Below are positions 1 through 6,187 of a DNA stretch of 11,027 bases, piece after piece. The stretch's first letter is position 1. Each line of letters begins with the position of its first letter. The DNA is taken from assembly GCA_021781095.1 (NCBI GenBank), contig JAJXXM010000181.1:1-11027 (forward strand), written 5' to 3'. Source of the DNA: a bacterium (GTDB taxonomy: Bacteria > Eremiobacterota > Eremiobacteria > Baltobacterales > Baltobacteraceae). The notes under the pieces are model-generated. The model made no database searches. It saw only the letters and a program-made list of their open reading frames with translations, and was not told where the DNA came from. The position numbers and the translations under genes are program-made.

Positions 1-141
1 CTGGGGAACGCCCTCGGGCATCACCTCGACCAGATTCTGCCGCTCTTCCATCACTACGCGCGCCTGCTCTTTATCATCGCCGCGGCGGCGATCGTCGCGG
101 CGGCGGGGGTCGCACTGCTGCGACGAAAACGCGCCGCATAA
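1..141 (+). CDS. C-terminal fragment of a membrane protein, probably DedA family
   Basis: Frame 1 is open from the first base to TAA at 139-141 and encodes 46 residues; the start lies outside the window. The fragment begins LGNALGHHLDQI, continues with a hydrophobic helix of about 20 residues rich in Ile, Ala and Val, and ends in a basic LLRRKRAA tail. A Gly-rich LGxxLG turn, a short amphipathic stretch, a last transmembrane helix and an Arg/Lys tail is the usual C-terminus of DedA (SNARE-associated/VTT) membrane proteins, which act in lipid carrier recycling and membrane homeostasis. The family assignment rests on this tail only. Another polytopic membrane protein is possible. It ends 14 bases before uvrC and may be co-transcribed with it. 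Confidence 0.55.
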   Translation: MGNALGHHLDQILPLFHHYARLLFIIAAAAIVAAAGVALLRRKRAA

Positions 142-155
142 GGTTCTAGCAGTCG

Positions 156-2132
156 ATGGCCGCCGCGCCGCTCGAACTTACCCTCGCCCAACTCCCCGAC
201 GCGCCGGGCGTCTATCAGATGCTCGCTGCCGGCGGCGAGGTGCTCTATATCGGGAAGGCGATCTCGTTACGCAACCGCGTGCGTTCGTATTTCCAAGGGA
301 GCGCGCAACACCATCCGCGCATCGCCGCGATGGTCGCTCGCGTCGTCGACATCGAGACGACCGTCGTCGGCAACGAGATCGAAGCGCTGATTCTCGAAGC
401 GAACCTCATCAAGCGGTACCAGCCGCCTTTCAACGTGCGGATGCGCGACGACAAGCGCTATCCCTATCTCAAGGTAACGAACGAACCGTTCGCGCGCGTG
501 CATTTTACCCGGACGCTCGCCCCCGATGGAGCGCGGTATTTCGGGCCCTTTACCAACGCCCGCGATCTCCGCGAACTCATCGAATTGGTACGCATGGTCT
601 TTCCCTTGCGTACCTGTCGCGAACCGATCGACGGCAAGCGCGCGCGCCCGTGCTTGCAATATCACATCAAACGGTGCATGGCGCCTTGCGTCGGGTATCA
701 GAGCCGCGAAGAGTACGATGCCGTCGTCGACGACGTGGTGCTCTTCCTCGAAGGCAAGCACGAAGCGCTGCTCGCACGGCTCAACGCGGAGATGGAGGCG
801 GCGGCGAACGAAATGCGCTTCGAAGCGGCCGCGTCGATGCGCGACCGCATCATCGCGGTACGTCGGGTCACCGAACGGCAGCGCGTGGTGTGGCGCTCGC
901 GCATCGATATGGATCTCATCGCCTGCGCGCGCGCGCAGGGGCAGGCCTGCATGGAAGTCTTCGTCGTGCGGGGCGGAAAGCTCGTGGGCCAGGAGCACGT
1001 GATTCTCGACGGCGTCGCGGCGCGCGAACCGCAGGAAATTTTTTCGGAGTTCCTGACGCAATTTTACAGTTCGCGGGCGGCGGGAGAAGAGCGCCGAACC
1101 TTCTCGACGATCGCCGAGGGGCGCGCCGCGCGCGACAATGCGGCACCGGCCCCCGCGAGCGCGCGCGCGCGTCCGTACGCCGCATCGGTGGTGCCGAAGG
1201 AATTGCTGCTCGAAGCGATGCCCGAGGATCGCGACGAGATCGAACGATGGTTGAGCGGAGTCAAAGGACAGCGCGTGCGTATCTTGGTGCCGCAGCGCGG
1301 GGAACGCGCCGATTACCTGCGCTTGGTCGCGCGCAACGCCGAGCAACACCTCAAAGCGTTTCTCGCCCACCAAGAAGTGCAAGAGAGCGCTCAGGCGCGC
1401 GCGCTCGACGAACTCGCGCAGGCGCTCGAACTCCCCGATCTACCGCGCCGCATCGAGTGCTACGATATTTCGAACGTTCAGGGCACCAACCCGGTCGCCT
1501 CGATGGTCGTCTTTGTGGAAGGGCGCGCGAAAAAGGCCGCCTATCGCAAATTCGCGATTCAATACAAACACGGGCCGAACGATTTTGAGATGATGCGCGA
1601 GGTGCTGCGCAGGCGGCTGCGCTATCTCGCGCAGCGAGAGGAAGAGGACGCTCTCGGCGTCGATCGCACGAAACGGGAGCGTTTTTCGGCGCGCCCGGAC
1701 CTGCTATTGATCGACGGCGGAAAAGGGCAGCTCGGCGTCGCGGTGGAGGTGCTCGACGAACTCGGGCTCGCCGGGATTCCGGTGGCGGGGCTCGCCAAAG
1801 AGCACGAGTGGCTCTATCTGCCCGAGCGCAGCGAGCCGATCGTACTGCCGCCGGGCTCGCCGGCGCTGCACCTGGTGATCCGGGTCCGCGACGAAGCGCA
1901 CCGCTTCGCCATCACCTTCCACCGCCAAAAGCGCGATAAGGCGATGATCCGTTCGGCGCTCGACGAGGTGCCTGGGCTCGGGCCGGTGCGGCGGAAGCGT
2001 CTGCTCGCGGCCTTCGGCTCGGTCGCGGCGATCCGGCGGGCCGATCTCGACGCGGTCGCAGCGGTGAAGGGGATGACCCCGACGCTCGCCGCGGCGGTCC
2101 GGGCGCACCTCGCCGAGCGCTCGCCGGGATAG
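156..2132 (+). CDS. uvrC: UvrC, excinuclease ABC subunit C
   Basis: UvrC makes both incisions (3' then 5') around a DNA lesion held by UvrB in nucleotide excision repair. Domains visible in order: GIY-YIG nuclease at about residues 14-95 (GVYQM, then VLYIGKA, with E74/E76 in GNEIEALILEANLI); the four cysteines C154, C166, C174 and C178, spaced like the UvrC iron-sulfur ligands; a UVR domain that binds UvrB at about 203-238; the RNase H-like 5' nuclease with D437 (YDISN), D476 (GPNDF), D520 (LLLIDGGKGQ) and H582 (RDEAHRFA); and a helix-hairpin-helix pair at about 602-653 (VPGLGPVRRKRLL). At 658 residues it is longer than the usual 600-620, mainly because of an Ala/Arg-rich linker at about 306-345. 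The ATG at 156 follows an AAGG at 140-143 and leaves the GIY-YIG domain at its normal distance from the N-terminus. Confidence 0.97.
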   Translation: MAAAPLELTLAQLPDAPGVYQMLAAGGEVLYIGKAISLRNRVRSYFQGSAQHHPRIAAMVARVVDIETTVVGNEIEALILEANLIKRYQPPFNVRMRDDKRYPYLKVTNEPFARVHFTRTLAPDGARYFGPFTNARDLRELIELVRMVFPLRTCREPIDGKRARPCLQYHIKRCMAPCVGYQSREEYDAVVDDVVLFLEGKHEALLARLNAEMEAAANEMRFEAAASMRDRIIAVRRVTERQRVVWRSRIDMDLIACARAQGQACMEVFVVRGGKLVGQEHVILDGVAAREPQEIFSEFLTQFYSSRAAGEERRTFSTIAEGRAARDNAAPAPASARARPYAASVVPKELLLEAMPEDRDEIERWLSGVKGQRVRILVPQRGERADYLRLVARNAEQHLKAFLAHQEVQESAQARALDELAQALELPDLPRRIECYDISNVQGTNPVASMVVFVEGRAKKAAYRKFAIQYKHGPNDFEMMREVLRRRLRYLAQREEEDALGVDRTKRERFSARPDLLLIDGGKGQLGVAVEVLDELGLAGIPVAGLAKEHEWLYLPERSEPIVLPPGSPALHLVIRVRDEAHRFAITFHRQKRDKAMIRSALDEVPGLGPVRRKRLLAAFGSVAAIRRADLDAVAAVKGMTPTLAAAVRAHLAERSPG

Positions 2133-2164
2133 GAGCCCACCGTGGTGCGAGGAACGTCGCAGCC

Positions 2165-2530
2165 ATGATCCTCCGATTTATCGTCAACGCCATCGCGTTG
2201 TATCTCATCTTGAAGTTCGTACCGGGCTTCAACCACAATGCCGGGATTGGGACCGCCTTGATCGCGGCGATAGTCTTCGGCATCGTCAACATGCTGCTGG
2301 GGCCGATTCTGCGACTGATCTCCGCACCGATCACCTGGCTCACCCACGGGCTCTTCTCGTTCGTGGTCAACTACCTGCTCTTTGCGATCGCGGCGCACTT
2401 CACGCCCGATTTCCGCTCGAGCGGCGATTTCAACCACTGGCTGGCCTATCTCTACGGCACGATCGTCATGATGCTAGTCAGCACCCTGATGGAGCGGAGC
2501 ACCTCGGGGAAGGCGGCGGGGGGCTCGTAA
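2165..2530 (+). CDS. Phage holin family 4-like small membrane protein (YvlD type)
   Basis: This 121-residue protein is almost wholly hydrophobic, with about four membrane segments (roughly residues 3-20, 27-48, 55-76 and 88-108). The start MILRFIVNAIALYLI, the central GIVNMLLGPILRLISAPIT and the following LTHGLFSFVVNYLLF match the phage_holin_4_2 / YvlD family (PF04020 as I remember it). Despite the name, chromosomal members are not lysis proteins; their role is unknown, with envelope-stress links in some Gram-positives. The ATG has a good ribosome binding site, GAGGAA at 2149-2154, ten bases upstream. It sits 32 bases behind uvrC on the same strand and is probably transcribed with it. The C-terminus is a short Gly/Ser/Ala tail. 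Confidence 0.9.
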   Translation: MILRFIVNAIALYLILKFVPGFNHNAGIGTALIAAIVFGIVNMLLGPILRLISAPITWLTHGLFSFVVNYLLFAIAAHFTPDFRSSGDFNHWLAYLYGTIVMMLVSTLMERSTSGKAAGGS

Positions 2531-2551
2531 CCCCTCGCTTGCCGGATCGGT

Positions 2552-2557
2552 TATACT
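2552..2557 (+). promoter_or_regulatory. Likely -10 box of the tmRNA promoter
   Basis: TATACT stands 16 bases before the inferred mature 5' end of the tmRNA at 2574. This would start transcription near 2563-2566 and leave a short 5' leader for RNase P to remove. No convincing -35 hexamer is seen at 17 bases spacing; the sequence there (about 2529-2534) is AACCCC. The same TATACT hexamer precedes the DUF190 gene at 5173-5178. Confidence 0.6.
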
Positions 2558-2573
2558 GAGTGTCGATGGTCGC

Positions 2574-2928
2574 GGGGCTGAAGTAGGTTCGACGTGAGGA
2601 TCCGCGGTCGATGTCAGCAGGCGGAGTTGCGAGCTCTCCTAAAACGATCGCAACGGCAATAACTGCCAACAACAACTACGCACTGGCTGCCTAAATAAGG
2701 TAACCACCGGACGCGAGGGGTCGGCCCGAACCACTTCGCCTTCCGGTCAAAAATTCGGGCTGGTTCGCACGGATGATGTGACGCGCAAACGAGATTGACC
2801 GCATCTGCGACGCACGATAGCCCAGCTTTGGGGCGATCGAGCGGCTAAGACAAAATCAAAGCTGAGCCTGGAGAACGCATCGGTCCGGCTTTGCGGACTC
2901 GGGGGGCAGTACCCCGACAGCTCCACCA
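2574..2928 (+). ncRNA. ssrA: tmRNA (transfer-messenger RNA), one-piece
   Basis: tmRNA rescues stalled ribosomes: alanyl-tmRNA with SmpB enters the A site, then the ribosome switches to its internal reading frame and adds a degradation tag. The 5' end GGGGCTG pairs with CAGCTCC at 2919-2925 (one G-U pair) to form the acceptor stem, followed by an encoded A and CCA at 2926-2928. The G-T pair at position 3 is the alanine identity element. The 5' part has the conserved GGTTCGACG of the tRNA-like domain (about 2586-2594). The internal frame starts at the resume codon GCA 2650-2652 and stops at TAA 2692-2694, giving ATAITANNNYALAA. The 3' half is long enough for the usual pseudoknots. The length, 355 bases, is typical. 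The T-arm (about 2898-2918) is odd: a strong stem closes the loop GGCAGTA instead of the usual TTCRA-type loop. smpB is not in the window. Confidence 0.95.
2650..2694 (+). CDS. tmRNA proteolysis-tag reading frame
   Basis: This is the mRNA-like part of the tmRNA, read without initiation. It starts at the GCA resume codon, preceded by GATC (compare the TAGTC before the E. coli resume codon), and encodes 14 residues ATAITANNNYALAA before TAA at 2692-2694. The C-terminal YALAA is the classic ClpXP/ClpAP degron, and the NNN resembles the NDEN segment of other tags. The resume position is inferred from reading frame and context; if it were one codon earlier the tag would gain an Ile. Confidence 0.85.
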   Translation, partial: ATAITANNNYALAA

Positions 2929-2935
2929 TTTCTGC

Positions 2936-2960
2936 AAAATGCGCCGCTCCGGCGCATTTT
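2936..2960 (+). terminator. Intrinsic terminator of the tmRNA
   Basis: AAAATGCGCC (2936-2945) and GGCGCATTTT (2951-2960) are perfect inverted repeats around the loop GCTCC. A T-rich run continues to 2969 (CTGTTTTGT). It begins 8 bases after the tmRNA CCA. The A-tract on the 5' side means it could also work on the opposite strand. Confidence 0.9.
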
Positions 2961-3106
2961 CTGTTTTGTTAGAGAGCTGTGGTTGCGTCTTGCGGGTTAG
3001 CGGTGGTTTTTCTGATTTTGGTGATTATGCCGGAAAAATGATTACCCCGAGGCAAATGCGCGTGCTCCGACCGTAAGAGGCACGGCCCCCACAAAGGTGT
3101 GAGGGA
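2961..3106. other. Low-GC gap at the start of a probable inserted segment
   Basis: This stretch is visibly poorer in G and C than the genes on either side, with runs such as GGTTTTTCTGATTTTGG. Open frames across it are short and look like chance. I see no integrase, no transposase fragment and no second copy of the tmRNA 3' end. Near its right end a hairpin is possible: CCCCCACA (3086-3093) can pair with TGTGAGGG (3098-3105) with one mismatch, leaving AAGG in the loop just before the TTG at 3107. Confidence 0.4.
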
Positions 3107-3319
3107 TTGCTGCCGCGCAGACGTGTTAGGCCCATGATGCATGGCCGCTTCAAACCCAATCATCCCTATGCGCCAGCCTTAAAACGGCTGTGCGAGAAGA
3201 TTGGGACGACGTGCTCGGACTTTCAAGAACATGGCGCCCTTGAGATGGAACAATTCGTCGGCTGGCGCGTGGTGATGGAGCGCAACCTCGGCTGGCGGAA
3301 GCGTGAGGATAGAGAATAA
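3107..3319 (+). CDS. Small protein of unknown function, upstream partner of the glycosylase-like gene
   Basis: I do not recognise this 70-codon gene. From the TTG at 3107 it would encode a basic, soluble protein with no membrane segment: a basic N-terminus, the stretch FKPNHPYAPALKRL, two cysteines (CEKIG and TTCSDF), an aromatic GWRVVMERNLGW near the end and a highly charged tail. The TTG has AAAGG at 3093-3097, nine bases upstream, and an in-frame stop at 3074. The alternative starts ATG 3134 and ATG 3137 lack a clear ribosome binding site but would give a 60-61 residue protein that keeps all the ordered part. Its stop lies three bases before the start of the next gene, so the two are probably translationally coupled. 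A role with its neighbour is inferred from this spacing only. Confidence 0.5.
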   Translation: MLPRRRVRPMMHGRFKPNHPYAPALKRLCEKIGTTCSDFQEHGALEMEQFVGWRVVMERNLGWRKREDRE

Positions 3320-3322
3320 ATA

Positions 3323-4090
3323 ATGAATTACGACGACCGGGTTGTATCAGTGTTTAACACGATTTCGCGATGCGCGAACGTCACCGCCTGCTACAACGGT
3401 CGGGGCGACAACTGCCGCGCGATCATCCAGTACCAAATCAAAGAACACGCCGCCGCAACATATGCGGACTTTCGAGTGCCTGAGCCATGGGTCGGCCAGA
3501 TCGACCGCGCCCGCATTCTTTTTGTGTCCTCGAATCCGTCGATCGGCAGGGACGACCACGCCTGTGGCTCGACTTCCGATGAGGCGATCTGGGATTCACA
3601 TCACTACGCTTTTGGCGGTGAAGGCCATCCCGCGAGCATCCTCGATGGCGTGTACACCGTGGATGGGAACGGCCAGCGCACTAAAGCGGTGCGGTACTGG
3701 AGTTGGGCACGCCGAAGGGCGATGGAGCTGATCCCCACTGCCGTCCCCGGTACGGACTATGCGATGACTGAGGTGGTGCACTGCAAATCGACAGGCGAGA
3801 TCGGGGTCGCCGAGGTCTCTGCGACCTGTGTTGAACGACACTTTTCTGCGGTGATGTCCGTCGCCGCGGCGCCGGTTATCATCGCTGTCGGTGCCTTCGC
3901 GCAACGGCAGATCTTTGGCGCCCCGGCGCCTGAGCGTCCGGTGGAGATGGACCTCGGCGGGCGGCGGCGCCTCGTCGTGGGGCTAACTCATCCGAGCGGG
4001 TTCGGCAACGGCAAAACGCTGGCTAAACGATACGCCGAAGAACATCTCGCCCAATTACGTGCATGGGCGCAACGAAGCGCACTGGCATGA
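3323..4090 (+). CDS. Uracil-DNA-glycosylase-superfamily-like protein, uncharacterised
   Basis: This 255-residue protein carries the signposts of the UDG fold in the right order: a hydrophobic strand then SSNPS at 69-73 (ARILFVSSNPSIGRDD), comparable to the GINPG catalytic loop of the MUG/TDG branch with N71 at the Asn position; TEVVHCKS at 149-156, comparable to the TNVVKC strand of family 4/5 enzymes; a conserved-type C169 followed by a helix and PVIIAVGAFAQRQIF at 184-198, the P.vIv.lG..A strand; and LTHPSG at 221-226, comparable to the HPS minor-groove loop. UDG enzymes cut the glycosidic bond of a damaged or modified base. Cysteines C17, C23 and C31 could suggest metal binding but their spacing is not that of the family 4 iron-sulfur site. 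Substrate is unknown. The gene sits in the lower-GC segment behind the tmRNA. The assignment is by motif reading alone; a plain conserved hypothetical is the alternative. Confidence 0.65.
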   Translation: MNYDDRVVSVFNTISRCANVTACYNGRGDNCRAIIQYQIKEHAAATYADFRVPEPWVGQIDRARILFVSSNPSIGRDDHACGSTSDEAIWDSHHYAFGGEGHPASILDGVYTVDGNGQRTKAVRYWSWARRRAMELIPTAVPGTDYAMTEVVHCKSTGEIGVAEVSATCVERHFSAVMSVAAAPVIIAVGAFAQRQIFGAPAPERPVEMDLGGRRRLVVGLTHPSGFGNGKTLAKRYAEEHLAQLRAWAQRSALA

Positions 4091-4179
4091 ATCAAGCATG
4101 TTGGGTGTTCTAGGCGCAGACGGCATTTTTTCGACGCTCGGCGCGAAACCCACGGCGCTCCGTTCCGGTCGTACCGAAC

Positions 4180-5160
4180 ATGAAGCAACGAACGTTGGGA
4201 ACCCAGGGCTTGGTCGTCTCGGAGATCGGGCTGGGCTGCATGGGCATGTCGGAATTTTACGCTGGGCGCGACGATGCCGAATCGATCGCGACGATCCACC
4301 GAGCGATCGAACTCGGGGTGAACTTCCTCGATACCGCCGATATGTATGGGCCGTTTAAGAACGAAGAACTCGTCGGGAAAGCGATCGCCGATCGCCGCGA
4401 CCGCGTGGTTCTAGCGACGAAATTCGGCAACGTGCGCGGGAGCGACGGCTCGTTCAAGGGCGTCAGCGGCCATCCCGATTATGTACGCTCGGCCTGCGAT
4501 GCCTCGCTGAAGCGCCTCGGCGTCGCGCACATCGATCTCTACTACCAACATCGCGTCGATACCACGGTGCCGATCGAAGAGACCGTCGGTGCGATGGCCG
4601 AACTCGTGAAAGCCGGAAAAGTGCGCTATCTCGGCCTTTCGGAGGCGGCTCCCGCCACGATACGGCGCGCGCATGCGGTGCATCCCATCTCGGCGCTGCA
4701 GACCGAGTACTCGCTCTGGACGCGCGACGTCGAAGACGAAATTTTGCAGACGATCCGCGAACTCGGTATCGGCTTCGTCGCGTACAGCCCGCTGGGACGT
4801 GGGTTTTTAAGCGGCGCCTTCAAGACGCCCGACGATTTCCCGGCCGACGATACGCGCCGCAATCATCCGCGTTTTCAGGGCGAGAACTTCGCGCAGAACC
4901 TTCGGCTCGTCGATCGCGTCCGCGAGATCGCCGCGGAGAAGGGCATTACACCCTCTCAGCTCGCAATCGCCTGGCTCCTCGCCCAGGGGAACGATATCGT
5001 GCCGATTCCGGGGACCAAAAAACGCAAGTACCTGGAAGAGAACGTCGCGGCGACCGCGGTGACGTTTAGCCCCGCCGAACTCGCGCGCATCGCCGATGCA
5101 GCTCCGAAAGGCGCGACGGCGGGCACGCGGTATCCCGATATGAGCACCGTCAACCGCTAA
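4180..5160 (+). CDS. Aldo/keto reductase (AKR13-like)
   Basis: A 326-residue (beta/alpha)8-barrel NADPH-dependent oxidoreductase that would reduce an aldehyde or ketone in the cytoplasm; the substrate cannot be told. The start [27 protein letters not shown] is typical of the AKR13-type subfamily. The catalytic tetrad is visible as D51 ([10 protein letters not shown]), Y56, K81 (LATKFG) and H124 (YYQHRVD). The cofactor-binding end is complete: SPLGRGFL at 203-210 and [13 protein letters not shown] at 276-288. The length is normal. There is no clear ribosome binding site before the ATG, and no obvious terminator between the preceding gene and this one (89-base gap with a T6 run at about 4126-4131). 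Confidence 0.93.
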   Translation: MKQRTLGTQGLVVSEIGLGCMGMSEFYAGRDDAESIATIHRAIELGVNFLDTADMYGPFKNEELVGKAIADRRDRVVLATKFGNVRGSDGSFKGVSGHPDYVRSACDASLKRLGVAHIDLYYQHRVDTTVPIEETVGAMAELVKAGKVRYLGLSEAAPATIRRAHAVHPISALQTEYSLWTRDVEDEILQTIRELGIGFVAYSPLGRGFLSGAFKTPDDFPADDTRRNHPRFQGENFAQNLRLVDRVREIAAEKGITPSQLAIAWLLAQGNDIVPIPGTKKRKYLEENVAATAVTFSPAELARIADAAPKGATAGTRYPDMSTVNR

Positions 5161-5172
5161 CGCCTCCCGTGC

Positions 5173-5205
5173 TATACTCTCGGAGGTCATAGCCGCCTCC
5201 GGGAG
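5173..5205 (+). promoter_or_regulatory. Probable promoter and structured leader of the DUF190 gene
   Basis: TATACT at 5173-5178 looks like a -10 box that would start transcription near 5184-5187. The leader holds CGGAGG (5181-5186) and CCTCCG (5196-5201), a six-base-pair hairpin just before the ribosome binding site GGGAG (5201-5205), which is five bases before ATG 5211. If transcripts come from the upstream gene, CTCCCG (5164-5169) could instead pair with CGGGAG (5200-5205) and cover the ribosome binding site. No good -35 box is visible. Confidence 0.45.
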
Positions 5206-5210
5206 ACGAG

Positions 5211-5543
5211 ATGGACGCGTTCCAAAACGGAAAAATGATGCGAATCTTCGTCGACGAGCGCGATCGTCGCGGGGTTCAGCCACTCTATACCGCGATCGTC
5301 GAGTTCTTGCGGAAGCGCGGTATTGCCGGCGCGACCGTCCTGCGCGGCATCGAAGGGTTCGGCGCGCACCAAGAAATTCACATTTCCAAACCCTTCTCGC
5401 CGACGCCGAACTCGCCGGTCCTCATCGAGGTGGTCGATGAGGAGGAGAAGGTGCGCGCGCTGATTCCGGAGTTAGAGGCGATGATCGGCGAAGGGCTCAT
5501 CACCGTCGAGAAGATCTCCTACCTGCGCTTGCAGCGCTCGTAG
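5211..5543 (+). CDS. DUF190 family protein (PII-like fold)
   Basis: This 110-residue protein matches DUF190 over its full length: a first strand MMRIFVDERDR, a helix with PLYTAIVEFLRKRGIAGATV, the family signature LRGIEGFG followed by the H of HQEIHISK, a strand SPVLIEVVDEEEKV and a last helix/strand pair ending in VEKISYLRL. DUF190 proteins have a ferredoxin-like, PII-like fold and are thought to be small-molecule sensors; they often accompany CrcB fluoride channels, but no crcB is seen here. The ATG has a well-placed GGGAG. The gene is 50 bases behind the aldo/keto reductase and appears to have its own promoter. Confidence 0.92.
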   Translation: MDAFQNGKMMRIFVDERDRRGVQPLYTAIVEFLRKRGIAGATVLRGIEGFGAHQEIHISKPFSPTPNSPVLIEVVDEEEKVRALIPELEAMIGEGLITVEKISYLRLQRS

Positions 5544-5596
5544 CCTCTTCCCAACTTCTTCGCAAATTTTCGGGCCTTTTCGAGTACGCTCGCGCA

Positions 5597-6187
5597 GTGA
5601 AAACGCCGGGTCTTCGAAAGATCGTCCTTTTGCACGGCCATCCCGATCCCGACCGGGCGCGGTTGGGCTACGCGCTCGCCGATGCCTACGAGCGCGGAGC
5701 TCGAGCGGCGGGGCACGCGCTCTATCGCGTCGATGTCGCCGATCTCGCGGTCGCGTTCGTGCGCACCAAGCGCTCGTGGGATACCGAGATGCCCGCGCCA
5801 GAGATCCTCGCTCTGCGCGAGCGCGTTGCCGAGTGCGATCATCTCGCAATTTTTTTCCCGCTCTGGTTGGGAACGTTGCCGGCGTACTTCAAGGCGTTCT
5901 GGGAGCAGCTCTTACGCACCGGAGCCCCGCAGAACGGGAAGGCGGCGACGCCTTCGGTCCTCCGCGGGAAGAGCGCGCGTATCGTCGTGACGATGGGCAT
6001 GCCCGCACCGTTTTTCCGCTGGTATTTCGGGGGGTACGGGGTGAGAAGTTTCGAACGCGGTATTCTGAAAATTATGGGCGTCGCGCCGATTCGAACCTCG
6101 TTGCTCGGGTCGGTCGAGGGGCGCGATGCAGCCGGCTACGAACGCTGGATGAAGGAGATGAACGAGTTGGGACGGCGATGCAACTAA
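5597..6187 (+). CDS. Flavodoxin-fold NAD(P)H/quinone oxidoreductase
   Basis: A 196-residue cytoplasmic flavoenzyme of the Flavodoxin_2 family (NQO1/MdaB/KefF-like), which passes two electrons from NAD(P)H through FMN or FAD to a quinone or similar acceptor. Visible features: first beta strand and phosphate-binding loop IVLLHGHPDPDRARLGYALA (9-28), the flavin-binding FFPLWLGTLPAYFKAFWEQ at 86-104, and MGMPAPFFRWYFGGYG at 133-148. The loop carries Arg/Ala where relatives often have Ser-Phe, which may alter flavin phosphate contacts. Translation is taken from GTG 5597, which places the first strand right at the N-terminus; no strong ribosome binding site is seen. Its last ten bases overlap the start of bioB, so the two are translated in a coupled way. 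Confidence 0.88.
   Translation: MKTPGLRKIVLLHGHPDPDRARLGYALADAYERGARAAGHALYRVDVADLAVAFVRTKRSWDTEMPAPEILALRERVAECDHLAIFFPLWLGTLPAYFKAFWEQLLRTGAPQNGKAATPSVLRGKSARIVVTMGMPAPFFRWYFGGYGVRSFERGILKIMGVAPIRTSLLGSVEGRDAAGYERWMKEMNELGRRCN

Noticed and set aside
267..1382. Long minus-strand open frame of 371 codons inside uvrC
   Set aside because: It is the shadow of a GC-rich gene: the opposite strand carries a complete UvrC, and the minus-strand product is His/Arg-rich with no recognisable domain.
2891..3076. 61-codon open frame overlapping the tmRNA 3' end
   Set aside because: It begins inside the tmRNA, has no ribosome binding site and gives no recognisable protein.
2929..4179. Second att copy or integrase marking an island at the tmRNA
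   Set aside because: I looked for a repeat of the tmRNA 3' end (CAGCTCCACCA and the T-arm) and for integrase motifs downstream and found neither, so the insertion is inferred from position and composition only.
5173..5210. Fluoride riboswitch before the DUF190 gene
   Set aside because: DUF190 genes often accompany crcB, but the short leader lacks the conserved crcB-motif segments and is too small for that aptamer.
5776..6177. N-terminal extension of bioB within the oxidoreductase gene
   Set aside because: The frame is open, but the translated residues are Arg-rich and unlike BioB, and the overlapping gene is a clear flavodoxin-fold enzyme. ATG 6178 gives normal BioB length.
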